Assembly: GCA_965198565.1 (NCBI GenBank)
Contig: OZ240665.1
Location: forward strand, 3,720,001-3,784,000
Direction: 5' to 3'
Length of the DNA stretch: 64,000 bases
Origin: LMUY01 sp965198565
GTDB taxonomy: Bacteria; Pseudomonadota; Alphaproteobacteria; Acetobacterales; Acetobacteraceae
This document shows, piece by piece, positions 25,068 through 33,674 of this stretch. The stretch's first letter is position 1, and every line of letters begins with the position of its first letter. Below the pieces are notes generated by a model. It was given only the letters and a program-made list of their open reading frames with translations. It had not been told where the DNA came from and searched no databases. A program made the position numbers and the translations under genes.

Positions 25068-26222
25068 ATGAACGAGATCACTCAGGCGGGTCCTAAGCCC
25101 AAGAAGTCGGTGGCGCTCTCCGGCGTGCCGGCGGGCAACACGGCGCTGTGCACCGTGGGCCGGACCGGCAACGACCTGCATTATCGTGGCTACGACATCC
25201 TCGAGATCGCGGAACGATGCGAGTTCGAGGAAATCGCCTACCTGCTGGTGCATGGCGCCTTCCCCAACGTGGCAGGCCTGGCAGCTTACAAGGCCAAGCT
25301 GCGCGCGCTGCGGGGCTTGTCTGGGCCGCTGCGCACCGCGCTCGAGGCGGTTCCGGCGGCGGCGCATCCGATGGACGTGATGCGCACGGCGGTGAGCGTG
25401 ATGGGCTGCGTATTGCCCGAGGCGCCCGACCACAACGCCCCCGGCGCGCGCGACATCGCCGATACGCTGATGGCGAGCCTGGGCTCGGCGCTGCTGTATT
25501 GGTGGCATTGGTCGCGCAACGGCCGCCGCATCGAGGTGGACACGGACGACGACAGCATCGCCGGGCACTTCCTGCACCTGCTGCATGGCGCGCCCGCGCC
25601 GCAGAACTGGGTGCGGGCGATGCACACCTCGCTGAACCTCTATGCCGAGCATGAGTTCAATGCCAGCACCTTCACCTGCCGCGTGGTGGCCGGCACTGGG
25701 TCGGACATGCACAGCGCGATCACCGCCGGGATCGGGGCTTTGCGCGGCCCCAAGCATGGCGGCGCCAACGAGGTGGCGCTCGAGGTGCAGAGCCGCTACG
25801 CCAGCCCGGGCGAGGCGGAGGCCGACATTCGGCGCCGGGTCGAAGCGAAGGAAGTGGTGATCGGGTTCGGCCACCCGGTCTACACCGTGTCCGATCCGCG
25901 CAACGTGATCATCAAGGGCGTGGCGCAACGCCTGTCGCAAGAGGCGGGCAGCACGGTGCTGTTCGACATCGCCGACCGCATCGAGCGGGTGATGGCGGAC
26001 ACCAAGCGCATGTTCGCCAATCTCGACTGGTTCAGCGCGGTGAGTTACCGGCAGATGCGGGTGCCGACGGCGATGTTCACGCCGCTGTTCGTGATCGCGC
26101 GCACGTCGGGCTGGGCGGCGCATGTGATGGAGCAGCGGGTGGACGGCAAGATCATCCGGCCGAGTGCCAATTATACCGGCCCGGAAAACCAGAGCTTCGT
26201 GCCGTTGGAGCAGCGCGCGTGA
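25068..26222 (+). CDS. prpC: 2-methylcitrate synthase
   Basis: A 384-residue citrate synthase-type enzyme condensing propionyl-CoA with oxaloacetate. GNTALCTVGRTGNDLHYRGYDI, EFEEIAYLLVHG, the catalytic His region NLYAEHEFNASTFTCRV, GPKHGGANEVALE, FGHPVYTVSDPRN and the C-terminal RPSANYTGP are present. The ATG at 25068 has AAGGAG. The context between prpD and prpB supports methylcitrate synthase over housekeeping citrate synthase. The stop overlaps the prpB start. Confidence 0.94.
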   Translation: MNEITQAGPKPKKSVALSGVPAGNTALCTVGRTGNDLHYRGYDILEIAERCEFEEIAYLLVHGAFPNVAGLAAYKAKLRALRGLSGPLRTALEAVPAAAHPMDVMRTAVSVMGCVLPEAPDHNAPGARDIADTLMASLGSALLYWWHWSRNGRRIEVDTDDDSIAGHFLHLLHGAPAPQNWVRAMHTSLNLYAEHEFNASTFTCRVVAGTGSDMHSAITAGIGALRGPKHGGANEVALEVQSRYASPGEAEADIRRRVEAKEVVIGFGHPVYTVSDPRNVIIKGVAQRLSQEAGSTVLFDIADRIERVMADTKRMFANLDWFSAVSYRQMRVPTAMFTPLFVIARTSGWAAHVMEQRVDGKIIRPSANYTGPENQSFVPLEQRA

Positions 26223-27148
26223 GCTACCTCATCGGCAGCGAACTGCCGAGCGCGCCGGCCGGGCAGCGCTTCCGCGACCTGGTGAACGCGGGCGGGATCG
26301 TGCAGATACCCGGCGCGCATAACGGCATGGCGGCGTTGCAGGCCAAGCGGGCTGGCTTCGCTGCGCTGTATCTGTCGGGCGCGGCGATGACGGCCTCGAT
26401 GGGCTTGCCGGACCTGGGCATGATCACCGTGGACGAGGTGTGTTTCTTCGTGCGCCAGGTCAGCCGGGCGGCGCAATTGCCGGTGCTGGTGGATGGCGAC
26501 ACCGGGTATGGCGAGGCGCTGAACTGCATGGCGATGGTGCGCGCGTTCGAGGACGCGGGCGCTGCGGCGGTGCATATCGAGGATCAGGTTCTGCCTAAGA
26601 AGTGCGGCCACCTGAACGACAAGAAGCTGGCGGATGCGCAGGACATGGCGGCCAAGGTCGCTGCCTGCGCGAAGGCCCGGCGGCACCTCTACATCATCGC
26701 GCGCACCGACGCGGCGGCGAGCGAAGGCATCGACGGTGCGGTGGCGCGTGCGCAATTGTATGTGCAGGCTGGAGCGGACGCGATCTTTCCCGAGGCGCTG
26801 CACTCGGCCGAGATGTTCCGCGCCTTTGCCGAGCGGATGCCGGGCGTGCCGTTGCTGGCCAACATGACGGAGTTCGGCCGCACGCCGTTCTTCACTGCCG
26901 ACGAGTTCCGCGACTTGGGCTACCGCATGGTGATTTGGCCGGTGAGCAGCATGCGGGTGGCGGCCCGCGCGCAGGAGGAGCTGTATGGCTCCATTCGCGA
27001 GCATGGCGGCACGCATCGCATGATCGACCGGATGCAGACCCGCTCCGAGCTGTATGCGACGATCGATTACGCGGGGTACGAGGCGCTGGACTCTTCGATC
27101 GTCGCGACGATGGTGCCGACAGGCATGCCGCAACGCGCCGCCGGCTAA
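26219..27148 (+). CDS. prpB: 2-methylisocitrate lyase
   Basis: A 309-residue isocitrate lyase-family enzyme splitting 2-methylisocitrate into pyruvate and succinate. It carries IPGAHNGMAALQAKRAGFAALYLSGAA, DGDTGYGEALN, VHIEDQVLPKKCGH with the catalytic KKCGH cysteine, IIARTDA, and NMTEFGRTP. The GTG start overlaps the prpC stop by 4 nt (GTGA). This completes a propionate-catabolic operon; 2-methylaconitate hydration would use AcnB or AcnD encoded elsewhere. Confidence 0.95.
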   Translation: MSYLIGSELPSAPAGQRFRDLVNAGGIVQIPGAHNGMAALQAKRAGFAALYLSGAAMTASMGLPDLGMITVDEVCFFVRQVSRAAQLPVLVDGDTGYGEALNCMAMVRAFEDAGAAAVHIEDQVLPKKCGHLNDKKLADAQDMAAKVAACAKARRHLYIIARTDAAASEGIDGAVARAQLYVQAGADAIFPEALHSAEMFRAFAERMPGVPLLANMTEFGRTPFFTADEFRDLGYRMVIWPVSSMRVAARAQEELYGSIREHGGTHRMIDRMQTRSELYATIDYAGYEALDSSIVATMVPTGMPQRAAG

Positions 27149-27204
27149 CGCCACTGCCGATCTTCTCCCTCTGCGCAGATGCGTCTACGAAATCGGTCTC
27201 TCCT

Positions 27205-27454
27205 CCCTCTCCCGTCCTTCACGGGAGAGGGCTGGGGTGAGGGCTCTTGGGGCCAGCACGAAGCTGTCATTGCGATGAGTCCCTTGCGACGAAGCAATCC
27301 AGCGCCGCAGGAGAAATGCCGCGTATGTGGCCTGGATCGCCACGCCTTCGGCTCGCGATGACGGGTGCAGGTTTATTGCCGCTGGTCTCAGCCACTGCAT
27401 CGACAGGTTGCGGCCCTCGCACCCTCACCCCGACCCTCTCCCAGAGGGAGAGGG
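27205..27454. repeat. repeat cluster filling the 379-nt gap between prpB and cysK
   Basis: The gap 27149-27527 holds no gene. A CCCTCTCCCGT/ACGGGAGAGGG unit lies at 27205-27243, a GTCATTGCGA...TCGCGATGAC dispersed repeat at 27266-27362, and an inverted CCTCACCCC..CCCTCTCCC unit at 27421-27454. The second family is inserted between the two halves of the first. Confidence 0.8.
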
Positions 27455-27527
27455 AGAGCGCTTGCTGGACACCCCGGCCCCATGGGCATAGCCTTTACCA
27501 CGCCCAAAACGAGGGACGGCCAAGCCC

Positions 27528-28442
27528 ATGAAAGCAACCAGCGTTCTCCAAACCATTGGCGGAACCCCGCATATCCGCTTCAGCCGCATGTTCCCGGATG
27601 CCGAGGTCTGGATCAAATCCGAGCGCAGCAATCCGGGCGGCTCGGTGAAGGACCGGGTCGCGCTGGCGATGGTGGAAGCGGCCGAGGCGGACGGGCGGTT
27701 GCGGCCCGGCGGCACCATCATCGAGCCGACCTCCGGCAACACCGGCGTGGGCCTCGCCGTGGTGGCGGCGGTGAAGGGCTACCAACTCATCCTGGTGATG
27801 CCGGAATCGATGTCCATCGAGCGGCGCCGGCTGATGCAGGCCTACGGCGCGCGCTTCGAACTCACGCCGCGCGAGGGCGGCATGAAGGCGGCTATCGCGC
27901 GGGCCGAGGCGCTGGTGGCGGACACGCCTGGCGCCTGGATGCCGCAGCAATTCGAGAACCCGGCCAACATCGCCGTGCACGTGGCGACCACCGCCGAGGA
28001 AATCCTGGCCGACTTTCCCGACGGGGTCGACGCCATCATCACCGGCGTGGGCACGGGCGGGCACATCACGGCGTGCGCCCAGGTGCTGAAGCCGCGCTGG
28101 CCGGGCCTGCAGGTGTTTGCGGTGGAGCCCTCGGCCTCGCCGGTGATTTCGGGTGGGTCGCCCGCCCCGCACCCGATCCAGGGCATCGGCGCCGGGTTCG
28201 TTCCCGCCAACCTGCACACGGATTTGCTGGACGGCGTGATCCAGGTGGCGGCGGAGGATGCCAAGGAGTTCGCCCGGCGGTCGGCGCGCGAAGAGGGCGT
28301 GCTGGTGGGGATTTCCTCCGGCGCCACGCTCGCGGCCATCGCTAGCAAGCTGCCGGAGCTGAAGCCGGGCGCGCGCGTGCTCGGCTTCAACTACGACACG
28401 GGCGAGCGCTATCTCTCGGTGGCGGACTTCCTGCCGAGCTGA
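27528..28442 (+). CDS. cysK: cysteine synthase A-type PLP enzyme
   Basis: A 304-residue O-acetylserine sulfhydrylase making cysteine from O-acetylserine and sulphide. PLP Lys in GGSVKDRVAL, phosphate loop TSGNTGVGLA, substrate loop, IITGVGTGGHITA, and AVEPSASPVISGG are present; length is standard. It precedes an RraA-type gene by 13 nt and may share its transcript, although the two have no obvious common pathway. A CysM-type activity is possible. Confidence 0.92.
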   Translation: MKATSVLQTIGGTPHIRFSRMFPDAEVWIKSERSNPGGSVKDRVALAMVEAAEADGRLRPGGTIIEPTSGNTGVGLAVVAAVKGYQLILVMPESMSIERRRLMQAYGARFELTPREGGMKAAIARAEALVADTPGAWMPQQFENPANIAVHVATTAEEILADFPDGVDAIITGVGTGGHITACAQVLKPRWPGLQVFAVEPSASPVISGGSPAPHPIQGIGAGFVPANLHTDLLDGVIQVAAEDAKEFARRSAREEGVLVGISSGATLAAIASKLPELKPGARVLGFNYDTGERYLSVADFLPS

Positions 28443-28455
28443 GGGAGCAGCCGGC

Positions 28456-29157
28456 ATGAGCCTGGACCAGGCGACGACGCAAACGCTCTCGGCGATCTCG
28501 ACGGCGACGCTCACCACGGTGTTGTTGAAGCACGGCCTGCGCAACGTGTGGCTGCGCGGGACGCGGCCGATCCGGCCCGGGCAGCAGCGGCTGGTGGGGC
28601 GGGCGTTCACGCTGCGCTTCGTGCCGGCGCGGGAGGATTTGGCGACGCCGGCGTCCTGGAGTTCGCCGATTTCGACGCGCGCCGCAATCGAGGCGATGCC
28701 GGCCGGATGCATCGCCGTGGTGGGCGCGAACGGGGTGGCGGATGCCGGGATTTTCGGCGATATCCTGTGCGCCCGCATGGCGCGTCGCGGAGTGGCGGCG
28801 CTGGTGACGGACGGGGTGGTGCGCGACGTGGCGGGCGTGCTCGGTACGCAATTGCCGGTGTGGTGCGCGGGTGCGGCGGCGCCGCCCTCGGTGGCTGGGC
28901 TCACCTTCGTGGGCTGGCAGGAGCCGATCGGCTGCGGCGGCGTCGCGGTGTTCCCGGACGACGTGATCGTGGTCGACGACGACGGGGCGGTGGTGATCCC
29001 GCAGGCGCTGCTGGGCGCGGTGATGGAGGCGTCGGTCGAGCAGGAGCGGCTGGAAAGCTGGATCATGCAGGAGGTGGCGGCGGGCGCGGCGTTGCCGGGG
29101 CTGTATCCGCCGAACGCGGAGAACCGGGCGCGCTACGAGGCGGCGAAGAAGGCATAA
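28456..29157 (+). CDS. RraA/HMG-aldolase family protein
   Basis: A 233-residue protein of the RraA family, which includes RNase E inhibitors and class II pyruvate aldolases such as HMG/CHA aldolase and oxaloacetate decarboxylases. GANGVADAGIFGDILCARMARRGVAALVTDGVVRD contains the loop and the Arg-Asp pair used by aldolases for metal and pyruvate binding. It sits just upstream of a uronate dehydrogenase-like gene and a DHDPS-like gene, which favours a sugar-acid aldolase or decarboxylase role over RNase regulation; that is inference. Confidence 0.85.
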   Translation: MSLDQATTQTLSAISTATLTTVLLKHGLRNVWLRGTRPIRPGQQRLVGRAFTLRFVPAREDLATPASWSSPISTRAAIEAMPAGCIAVVGANGVADAGIFGDILCARMARRGVAALVTDGVVRDVAGVLGTQLPVWCAGAAAPPSVAGLTFVGWQEPIGCGGVAVFPDDVIVVDDDGAVVIPQALLGAVMEASVEQERLESWIMQEVAAGAALPGLYPPNAENRARYEAAKKA

Positions 29158-29167
29158 GGAGCACCCT

Positions 29168-29965
29168 ATGATGGTTCCACCTAAGCCTGTCCTGCTCACC
29201 GGCGCTGCGGGCGCGCTCGGCCGGGTGCTCGTGCGCGCCTTGTCCGCGCAGGGCTGGCGCCTGGTGCTGACCGACTTGGCGCCGTTCCCCGACCCGGTGC
29301 CGGACGGGTCCCGCTTCGTTGCGGCCGATCTCGAGGACGGCCCGGCGATCCTGCGGCTGGCCGAGGGGTGCGGCACGGTGCTGCATTTTGGCGGCGTCTC
29401 GGTGGAGCAGCCGTTCGAGACGGTGGTCGGCCCCAATCTGCGCGGTTTGTATCACGTCTACGAGGCGGCCCGGCGCGAGCGCGCGCGGGTGGTGTTCGCC
29501 TCGTCCAACCACACGGTGGGCTTTCATCCCCGCACGGAGGTGCTGGACACCGACTGCCCGTTCCGGCCGGATGGCTATTATGGGCTCTCCAAGGCGTATG
29601 GCGAGCTGATGGGGCGGCTGTACTGGGACAAGCACGGGGTGAGCAGCGTGTTGCTCCGCATCGGTTCGGCCACGCCGAAGCCGGTGGAAGCGCGGATGCT
29701 GGCGACGTGGCTGTCCTACCCCGACCTGGTGCGGCTGGTGGAGCGGAGCACGCTGGCCGAGATCGCCGGGTGTTTCATGGTCTGGGGCGCTTCCGCCAAC
29801 GCTGGTATGACGTGGTGGCGCGACGACGACCGCGCCGCCGTCGGGTGGGGGCCGCTGGACAGTGCGGACGGGTTCGCGGCCGAGCTCGAGGGCAAGACCA
29901 GCGGCAACCCGGTGATCGAGCAGCACCAGGGCGGCGCCTACACGGCGATCGACTATACGCGCTGA
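29168..29965 (+). CDS. uronate dehydrogenase-like NAD-dependent SDR
   Basis: A 265-residue extended SDR with TGAAGALGRVLVRAL, a short LHFGGVSVEQPFE, FASSNHTVGFHPR, DGYYGLSKAYGE (Tyr-x3-Lys) and RIGSATPKPVEARMLATWLS. The SSNH and RIGS motifs resemble uronate dehydrogenases, which oxidise glucuronate/galacturonate to aldarolactones. The downstream DHDPS-like gene and the MFS importer fit an aldarate pathway. It begins 10 nt after the RraA-like gene with an AAGGAG site. Other NAD-dependent epimerases are possible. Confidence 0.75.
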   Translation: MMVPPKPVLLTGAAGALGRVLVRALSAQGWRLVLTDLAPFPDPVPDGSRFVAADLEDGPAILRLAEGCGTVLHFGGVSVEQPFETVVGPNLRGLYHVYEAARRERARVVFASSNHTVGFHPRTEVLDTDCPFRPDGYYGLSKAYGELMGRLYWDKHGVSSVLLRIGSATPKPVEARMLATWLSYPDLVRLVERSTLAEIAGCFMVWGASANAGMTWWRDDDRAAVGWGPLDSADGFAAELEGKTSGNPVIEQHQGGAYTAIDYTR

Positions 29966-30001
29966 GTTGATAAGGCACAGCATAATGAGGATCGTCCTAT
30001 C

Positions 30002-30925
30002 ATGATCGAGCCGACGGCGCACGGGGTTTATGCCATCGCGGCGACGCCATTCCTGCCGGATGGCCGGGTCGACACCGAGTCGGTGGATCGGATGACCGAC
30101 TTCTATCTCGGTTGCGGCGTGGATGGGTTGACCATCCTGGGGATCATGGGCGAGGCGCCGAAGCTCGACGGCGAGGAGGCGGTGGCGGTGGCGGCGCAGA
30201 TCATCCGCCGGGCCGGTGTTCCGGTGATCGTCGGCGTGTCGGCGCCTGGGTTTGCCGCGATGCGCAGCCTCACGCACTCGGTGATGGCGCAGGGCGCTGC
30301 GGGCGTGATGATCGCGCCGCCGCCATCGCTTCGCACGGACGACCAGATCATCGGCTATTACCACCAGGCGGCGGAGGCGATCGGCGGCGACGTGCCGTTC
30401 GTGATCCAGGACTACCCGCTGACGCTCTCCGTGGTGATGACGCCCAAGGTGATCCGCCAGATCGTGATGGACCTGCCGTCCTGCGCGATGCTGAAGCACG
30501 AGGACTGGCCCGGCCTGGAGAAGATTTCGGCGCTGCGGCGGTTCCAGCGCGAGGGCTCGCTGCGGGCGCTGCCGATCCTGACCGGCAATGGCGGGTTGTT
30601 CCTGGATTTCGAGATGGAGCGCGGGGCGGATGGCGCGATGACGGGCTATGCGTTCCCGGACATGCTGGTGGACGTGGTGCGGCTGTCGCGGTCGGGCGAG
30701 CGGGCGGCGGCGCACGACCTGTTCGACGCGCATTTGCCGCTGATCCGTTATGAGCAGCAGCAGGGCGTGGGGTTGGCGACGCGCAAATACGTGCTGATGC
30801 GGCGGGGCGCGATCGCGCATGACGCGCAACGCAACCCGGCGGCGGCGCTGAGCGCCACGGCGCGGGCGGAGGTTGATTACTTGCTGGCGCGGTTGGCGCG
30901 GCATGATGAGCGGGCGGCGCTGTAG
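30002..30925 (+). CDS. DHDPS/N-acetylneuraminate lyase-family enzyme
   Basis: A 307-residue class I aldolase/dehydratase. The Schiff-base Lys is in CAMLKHEDW, the partner Tyr in FVIQDYPLTL, and the substrate loop IMGEAPKLDGEEAV replaces the usual GTTGE. Members include dihydrodipicolinate synthase and 5-dehydro-4-deoxyglucarate dehydratase. Next to a uronate dehydrogenase-like gene, a sugar-acid dehydratase/aldolase role is the best inference, not lysine synthesis. The stop codon falls in a REP palindrome. Confidence 0.82.
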   Translation: MIEPTAHGVYAIAATPFLPDGRVDTESVDRMTDFYLGCGVDGLTILGIMGEAPKLDGEEAVAVAAQIIRRAGVPVIVGVSAPGFAAMRSLTHSVMAQGAAGVMIAPPPSLRTDDQIIGYYHQAAEAIGGDVPFVIQDYPLTLSVVMTPKVIRQIVMDLPSCAMLKHEDWPGLEKISALRRFQREGSLRALPILTGNGGLFLDFEMERGADGAMTGYAFPDMLVDVVRLSRSGERAAAHDLFDAHLPLIRYEQQQGVGLATRKYVLMRRGAIAHDAQRNPAAALSATARAEVDYLLARLARHDERAAL

Positions 30926-30951
30926 GGTGGAACGCGCTTTGGCGTCCCACC
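30922..30951. repeat. REP palindrome, left flank of the RAYT gene
   Basis: GTAG plus GGTGGAACGC/GCGTCCCACC around GCTTTG, with one mismatch in the stem. It overlaps the stop of the DHDPS-like gene. Confidence 0.85.
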
Positions 30952-31036
30952 GCCGCGATGGCGTTTGCGCCGGCCAGCGACTCCGCGGAACGTCCTTTCC
31001 AGGCTAAGGTATGGCTTCAACTGCATTGGGCACCAA

Positions 31037-31576
31037 ATGCCGGAATACCGCCGTTTGCGGATCGCCGGTGGCCGTTATTTCTTCACGGTCAACCTGGCCG
31101 ACCGCCGGTCGTCGCTGCTCACCAACCGTATCTCCGACCTGCGGCATGCTGTTCGACGGGTCCGCGCATCCACTCCGTTCCGCATCGACGGCTGGGTCGT
31201 CCTGCCTGACCACATGCACGCGATCTGGACGCTGCCAGAGGGCGACGACGACTTCCCACGCCGATGGCGCGCGATCAAAGATCTCTTCTCGCGCCGGCAG
31301 GAGCCGATCGAGACGCTGTCGAGCAGCCGCGCATCGCAAGGGGAGCGCGGGATATGGCAGCGCCGCTACTGGGAACACGCGATCCGCGACGACCGTGACC
31401 TCGCTGCCCATCTCGATTACGTCCACTTCAACCCGGTGAGGCATGGCTACGTGTCGCACCCCGCCGACTGGCCTTACTCGTCGTTTCGCGCCTGCGTCGA
31501 GAGGGGGCTCTACCCGCGCGATTGGCTCGGCCCTGACGATGGCGGGCCGGAGCGGGGGGAGCGTTTCCCGCCTTAG
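31037..31576 (+). CDS. REP-associated tyrosine transposase (RAYT)
   Basis: A 179-residue Y1-type HUH enzyme of the TnpA-REP family (transposase IS200-like). The His-x-His motif is in LPDHMHAIWTLP, preceded by the YFFTVNLADRR strand, and the catalytic Tyr is in HLDYVHFNPVRHGYV. Further conserved parts are IWQRRYWEHAIRDD and WPYSSFRACVERG. RAYTs cut and join REP palindromes, and matching palindromes flank this gene on both sides (30922-30951; 31598-31649). It separates the sugar-acid genes from the MFS transporter. Confidence 0.93.
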   Translation: MPEYRRLRIAGGRYFFTVNLADRRSSLLTNRISDLRHAVRRVRASTPFRIDGWVVLPDHMHAIWTLPEGDDDFPRRWRAIKDLFSRRQEPIETLSSSRASQGERGIWQRRYWEHAIRDDRDLAAHLDYVHFNPVRHGYVSHPADWPYSSFRACVERGLYPRDWLGPDDGGPERGERFPP

Positions 31577-31597
31577 GGGGCGTGCGTCACACAAAGA

Positions 31598-31649
31598 GGG
31601 TGGGACGCCAAAGCAAGATGGTGGGACGCCAAAGCGCGTCCCACCCTAC
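31598..31649. repeat. REP palindromes, right flank of the RAYT gene
   Basis: A half unit GGGTGGGACGCCAAAGC (31598-31614) is followed by a full unit GGTGGGACGC..GCGTCCCACC-CTAC (31620-31649), inverted relative to the left flank. Confidence 0.85.
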
Positions 31650-31684
31650 GGGAACGGCGGCCCTCGTCCGCGCTTATCGCCGGC

Positions 31685-32926
31685 ATGGAGGGCACAGCTC
31701 CGCAGGCGACGCTAAACCGCCCCACCGACCACCGCCGTGCCTGGCTGGTGGCGCTGCTGGTGCTGGCGGGGTGCGTGAACTTTGTCGATCGCTCGGCGGT
31801 GGCCATCGCGCTGCCGGCGATCCGGGGCGATCTGCATCTGTCGGAGGCCGAGTCGGGGCTGCTGCTGTCGGCCTTCGCCTGGAGCTATGCGGTGGCGCAA
31901 TTGCCGGCGGGCAGCCTGGTGGACCGGGTGGGCACGCGCTGGGCGCTGGCGGGGGCGCTCACGGTGTGGTCGGGCGTGCAGGCGGCGACCGGGCTGGTCG
32001 GGTCGCTGGGGCAATTCATCGTGGCGCGGGTGGCGTTGGGGCTGGGCGAGGCGCCGATGTTCGTGGGCGGGGCGCGGGTTTGCGCGGACCGGTTTGCCCC
32101 GGCGGAGCGGGCGCTGCCGATGGGGCTGCTGAACGCGTCGGCGTCGTTGGGCCCAGCGTTGGCGCCGCTGGTGCTCACGCCGCTGATGCTGGCGGCGGGA
32201 TGGCGGGCGAGCTTTGCCACGCTCGGGGCGGCGGGGCTGGTGGTGGCGGTGCTGTGGGGCGTCGTGTGCCGCGATATGCCCCGGCGCGGTGAGCAGGCGC
32301 CGAAAATCGCCGGGCCGGTCACCTGGGGGCGGCTGCTGCGGCAGCGCACGGTGTGGGGGCTGCTGATCGGGTTCGGCGGCACCGTCTACGTCACGTGGCT
32401 GTATGTGACGTGGCTGCCGGGCTACCTGGTGCAGCGGTGGCATCTGGCGGCGGCGCATGCGGCGCTGTGGTCGGCGGTGCCGCAGGTGTGGGGGTTCTTG
32501 GGCGCGGTCGGGGGCGGCTGGCTGTCGGACCGGCTGGCCCGGCGCGTGGGCGAGCGGGCGGCGCGGCAGGGGCCGTTGGTGGCGGGGCTGCTGGTGTCGG
32601 CGCTGGGGAGCGCCCTGGCGGTGGCGGCGGGCAGCGCGGGCTGGGCGCTGGCGGCGATTTCGGCGGCGCTGTTCGCGGCCAATGTGGCGACCACGACCGG
32701 GTGGGCGCTGGCGGCGGGGCTGGCTCCGGCGGCGCTGGTCGCCACGGTGGAGGCGATGGCCAATATCGGCGGCTCGGTGGGCGGGTCGCTGGCGCCGCTG
32801 GTGACGGGGGTGGTGGCGCAGCGGACGGGGTCGTTCGCGCCGGCGCTGCTGATTGCGGCGGCGGTTTCGGCGGTGTGCGCGGTGGCGAACTGGGGGCTGA
32901 CACGGGAGCGGATCAGCGAGGGGTGA
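31685..32926 (+). CDS. MFS transporter, sugar-acid (ACS) type
   Basis: A 413-residue protein with 12 predicted helices. The N-terminal CVNFVDRSAVAIALPAIRGDL, SEAESGLLLSAFAWSYAVAQLPAG and DRVGTRW match the anion:cation symporter branch that imports hexuronate, glucarate and phthalate. Its location after the uronate dehydrogenase/aldolase genes, with only the RAYT unit between, supports uronate or aldarate uptake. The stop codon runs directly into a hairpin repeat. Confidence 0.87.
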   Translation: MEGTAPQATLNRPTDHRRAWLVALLVLAGCVNFVDRSAVAIALPAIRGDLHLSEAESGLLLSAFAWSYAVAQLPAGSLVDRVGTRWALAGALTVWSGVQAATGLVGSLGQFIVARVALGLGEAPMFVGGARVCADRFAPAERALPMGLLNASASLGPALAPLVLTPLMLAAGWRASFATLGAAGLVVAVLWGVVCRDMPRRGEQAPKIAGPVTWGRLLRQRTVWGLLIGFGGTVYVTWLYVTWLPGYLVQRWHLAAAHAALWSAVPQVWGFLGAVGGGWLSDRLARRVGERAARQGPLVAGLLVSALGSALAVAAGSAGWALAAISAALFAANVATTTGWALAAGLAPAALVATVEAMANIGGSVGGSLAPLVTGVVAQRTGSFAPALLIAAAVSAVCAVANWGLTRERISEG

Positions 32927-33030
32927 GGGGTCTTGGAGCCAGCACAGTCTGACCAGTCGATCCAATGCGGCGATGGCTCGTGGCCCGCGCACCCTCACCC
33001 CGACCCTCTCCCGCCCGCGGGAGAGGGAGA
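32922..33030. repeat. paired hairpin repeat between convergent genes
   Basis: GGGGTGAGG at the MFS stop codon, spacer with CTTGGAGCCAGCACA, then CCTCACCCC and CCCTCTCCCGCC/GCGGGAGAGGG. Same arrangement as at 6970-7106. Confidence 0.75.
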
Positions 33031-33051
33031 TACACGCTCAGTCATCCCTGG

Positions 33052-33666
33052 TTAAGTGGTGCGGACGGCGGCCAGGCCGAGCGCGGCGCCGACCAAGCAG
33101 CCGCCGCTGACCCGGTTGCGCAGCCGCGCGTGCCGGGCCAGCAGGCGCCGGGCGCGGGCGGCGAGCACGGCCCAGAGGCTGTCGATGCTGACAGCCAACA
33201 CCACGAAGGTAACGGAGAGCAGCGTCATCTGCGCCAGGACGGGGCGGCCCGCGACGATGAATTGGGGCAGGAAGGCGCTGTAGAAGAACAGCGTCTTGGG
33301 GTTGGAGAGCGACACCAGCATGGCGCGGCCCACCATGGCGCTGGCGTCGCGCGGCTGGGGCGGGGTGGCGGTCAGGTCGGCCACGGGGGCGCGCCATTGC
33401 TGCCAGCCGAGGTAGAGGAGGTAGGCCACGCCGAGCCAGCGCACCCAGCCGAGCAGGAAGCCCATGGCGGAAATGAACTCGGTCAGCCCGACCGCCACCA
33501 GGACGAGCTGGAGCAACTGCGCGCTGGCGGTGCCGGCGACGGTGAGCAGGCCGTAGCGCGCGCCGTGCGCCACGCTGTTGGCGACGATGAGGGCCACGTT
33601 CGGCCCCGGGATCAGCATCAGCACGACCACGGCGGCGACGAAGGCGAAATAGAGCTGGCTGGACAT
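33052..33666 (-). CDS. LysE/RhtB-family exporter
   Basis: A 204-residue inner-membrane protein with six helices of the LysE/RhtB family. The N-terminal LMLIPGPNVALIVANSVAHGARYGLLTVAGTA is diagnostic, followed by LGWVRWLGVAYLLYLGWQQWR and SLSNPKTLFFYSAFLPQFI. The family exports amino acids or homoserine lactones; the substrate here is unknown. It lies 8 nt after the phosphatase gene on the same strand. Confidence 0.92.
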   Translation of the reverse strand: MSSQLYFAFVAAVVVLMLIPGPNVALIVANSVAHGARYGLLTVAGTASAQLLQLVLVAVGLTEFISAMGFLLGWVRWLGVAYLLYLGWQQWRAPVADLTATPPQPRDASAMVGRAMLVSLSNPKTLFFYSAFLPQFIVAGRPVLAQMTLLSVTFVVLAVSIDSLWAVLAARARRLLARHARLRNRVSGGCLVGAALGLAAVRTT

Positions 33667-33674
33667 GCCCTATG

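Noticed and set aside
31712..32998. 428-codon minus-strand frame opposite the MFS gene
   Set aside because: Arg/Gln/His-rich shadow; the plus strand shows 12 helices and MFS motifs.
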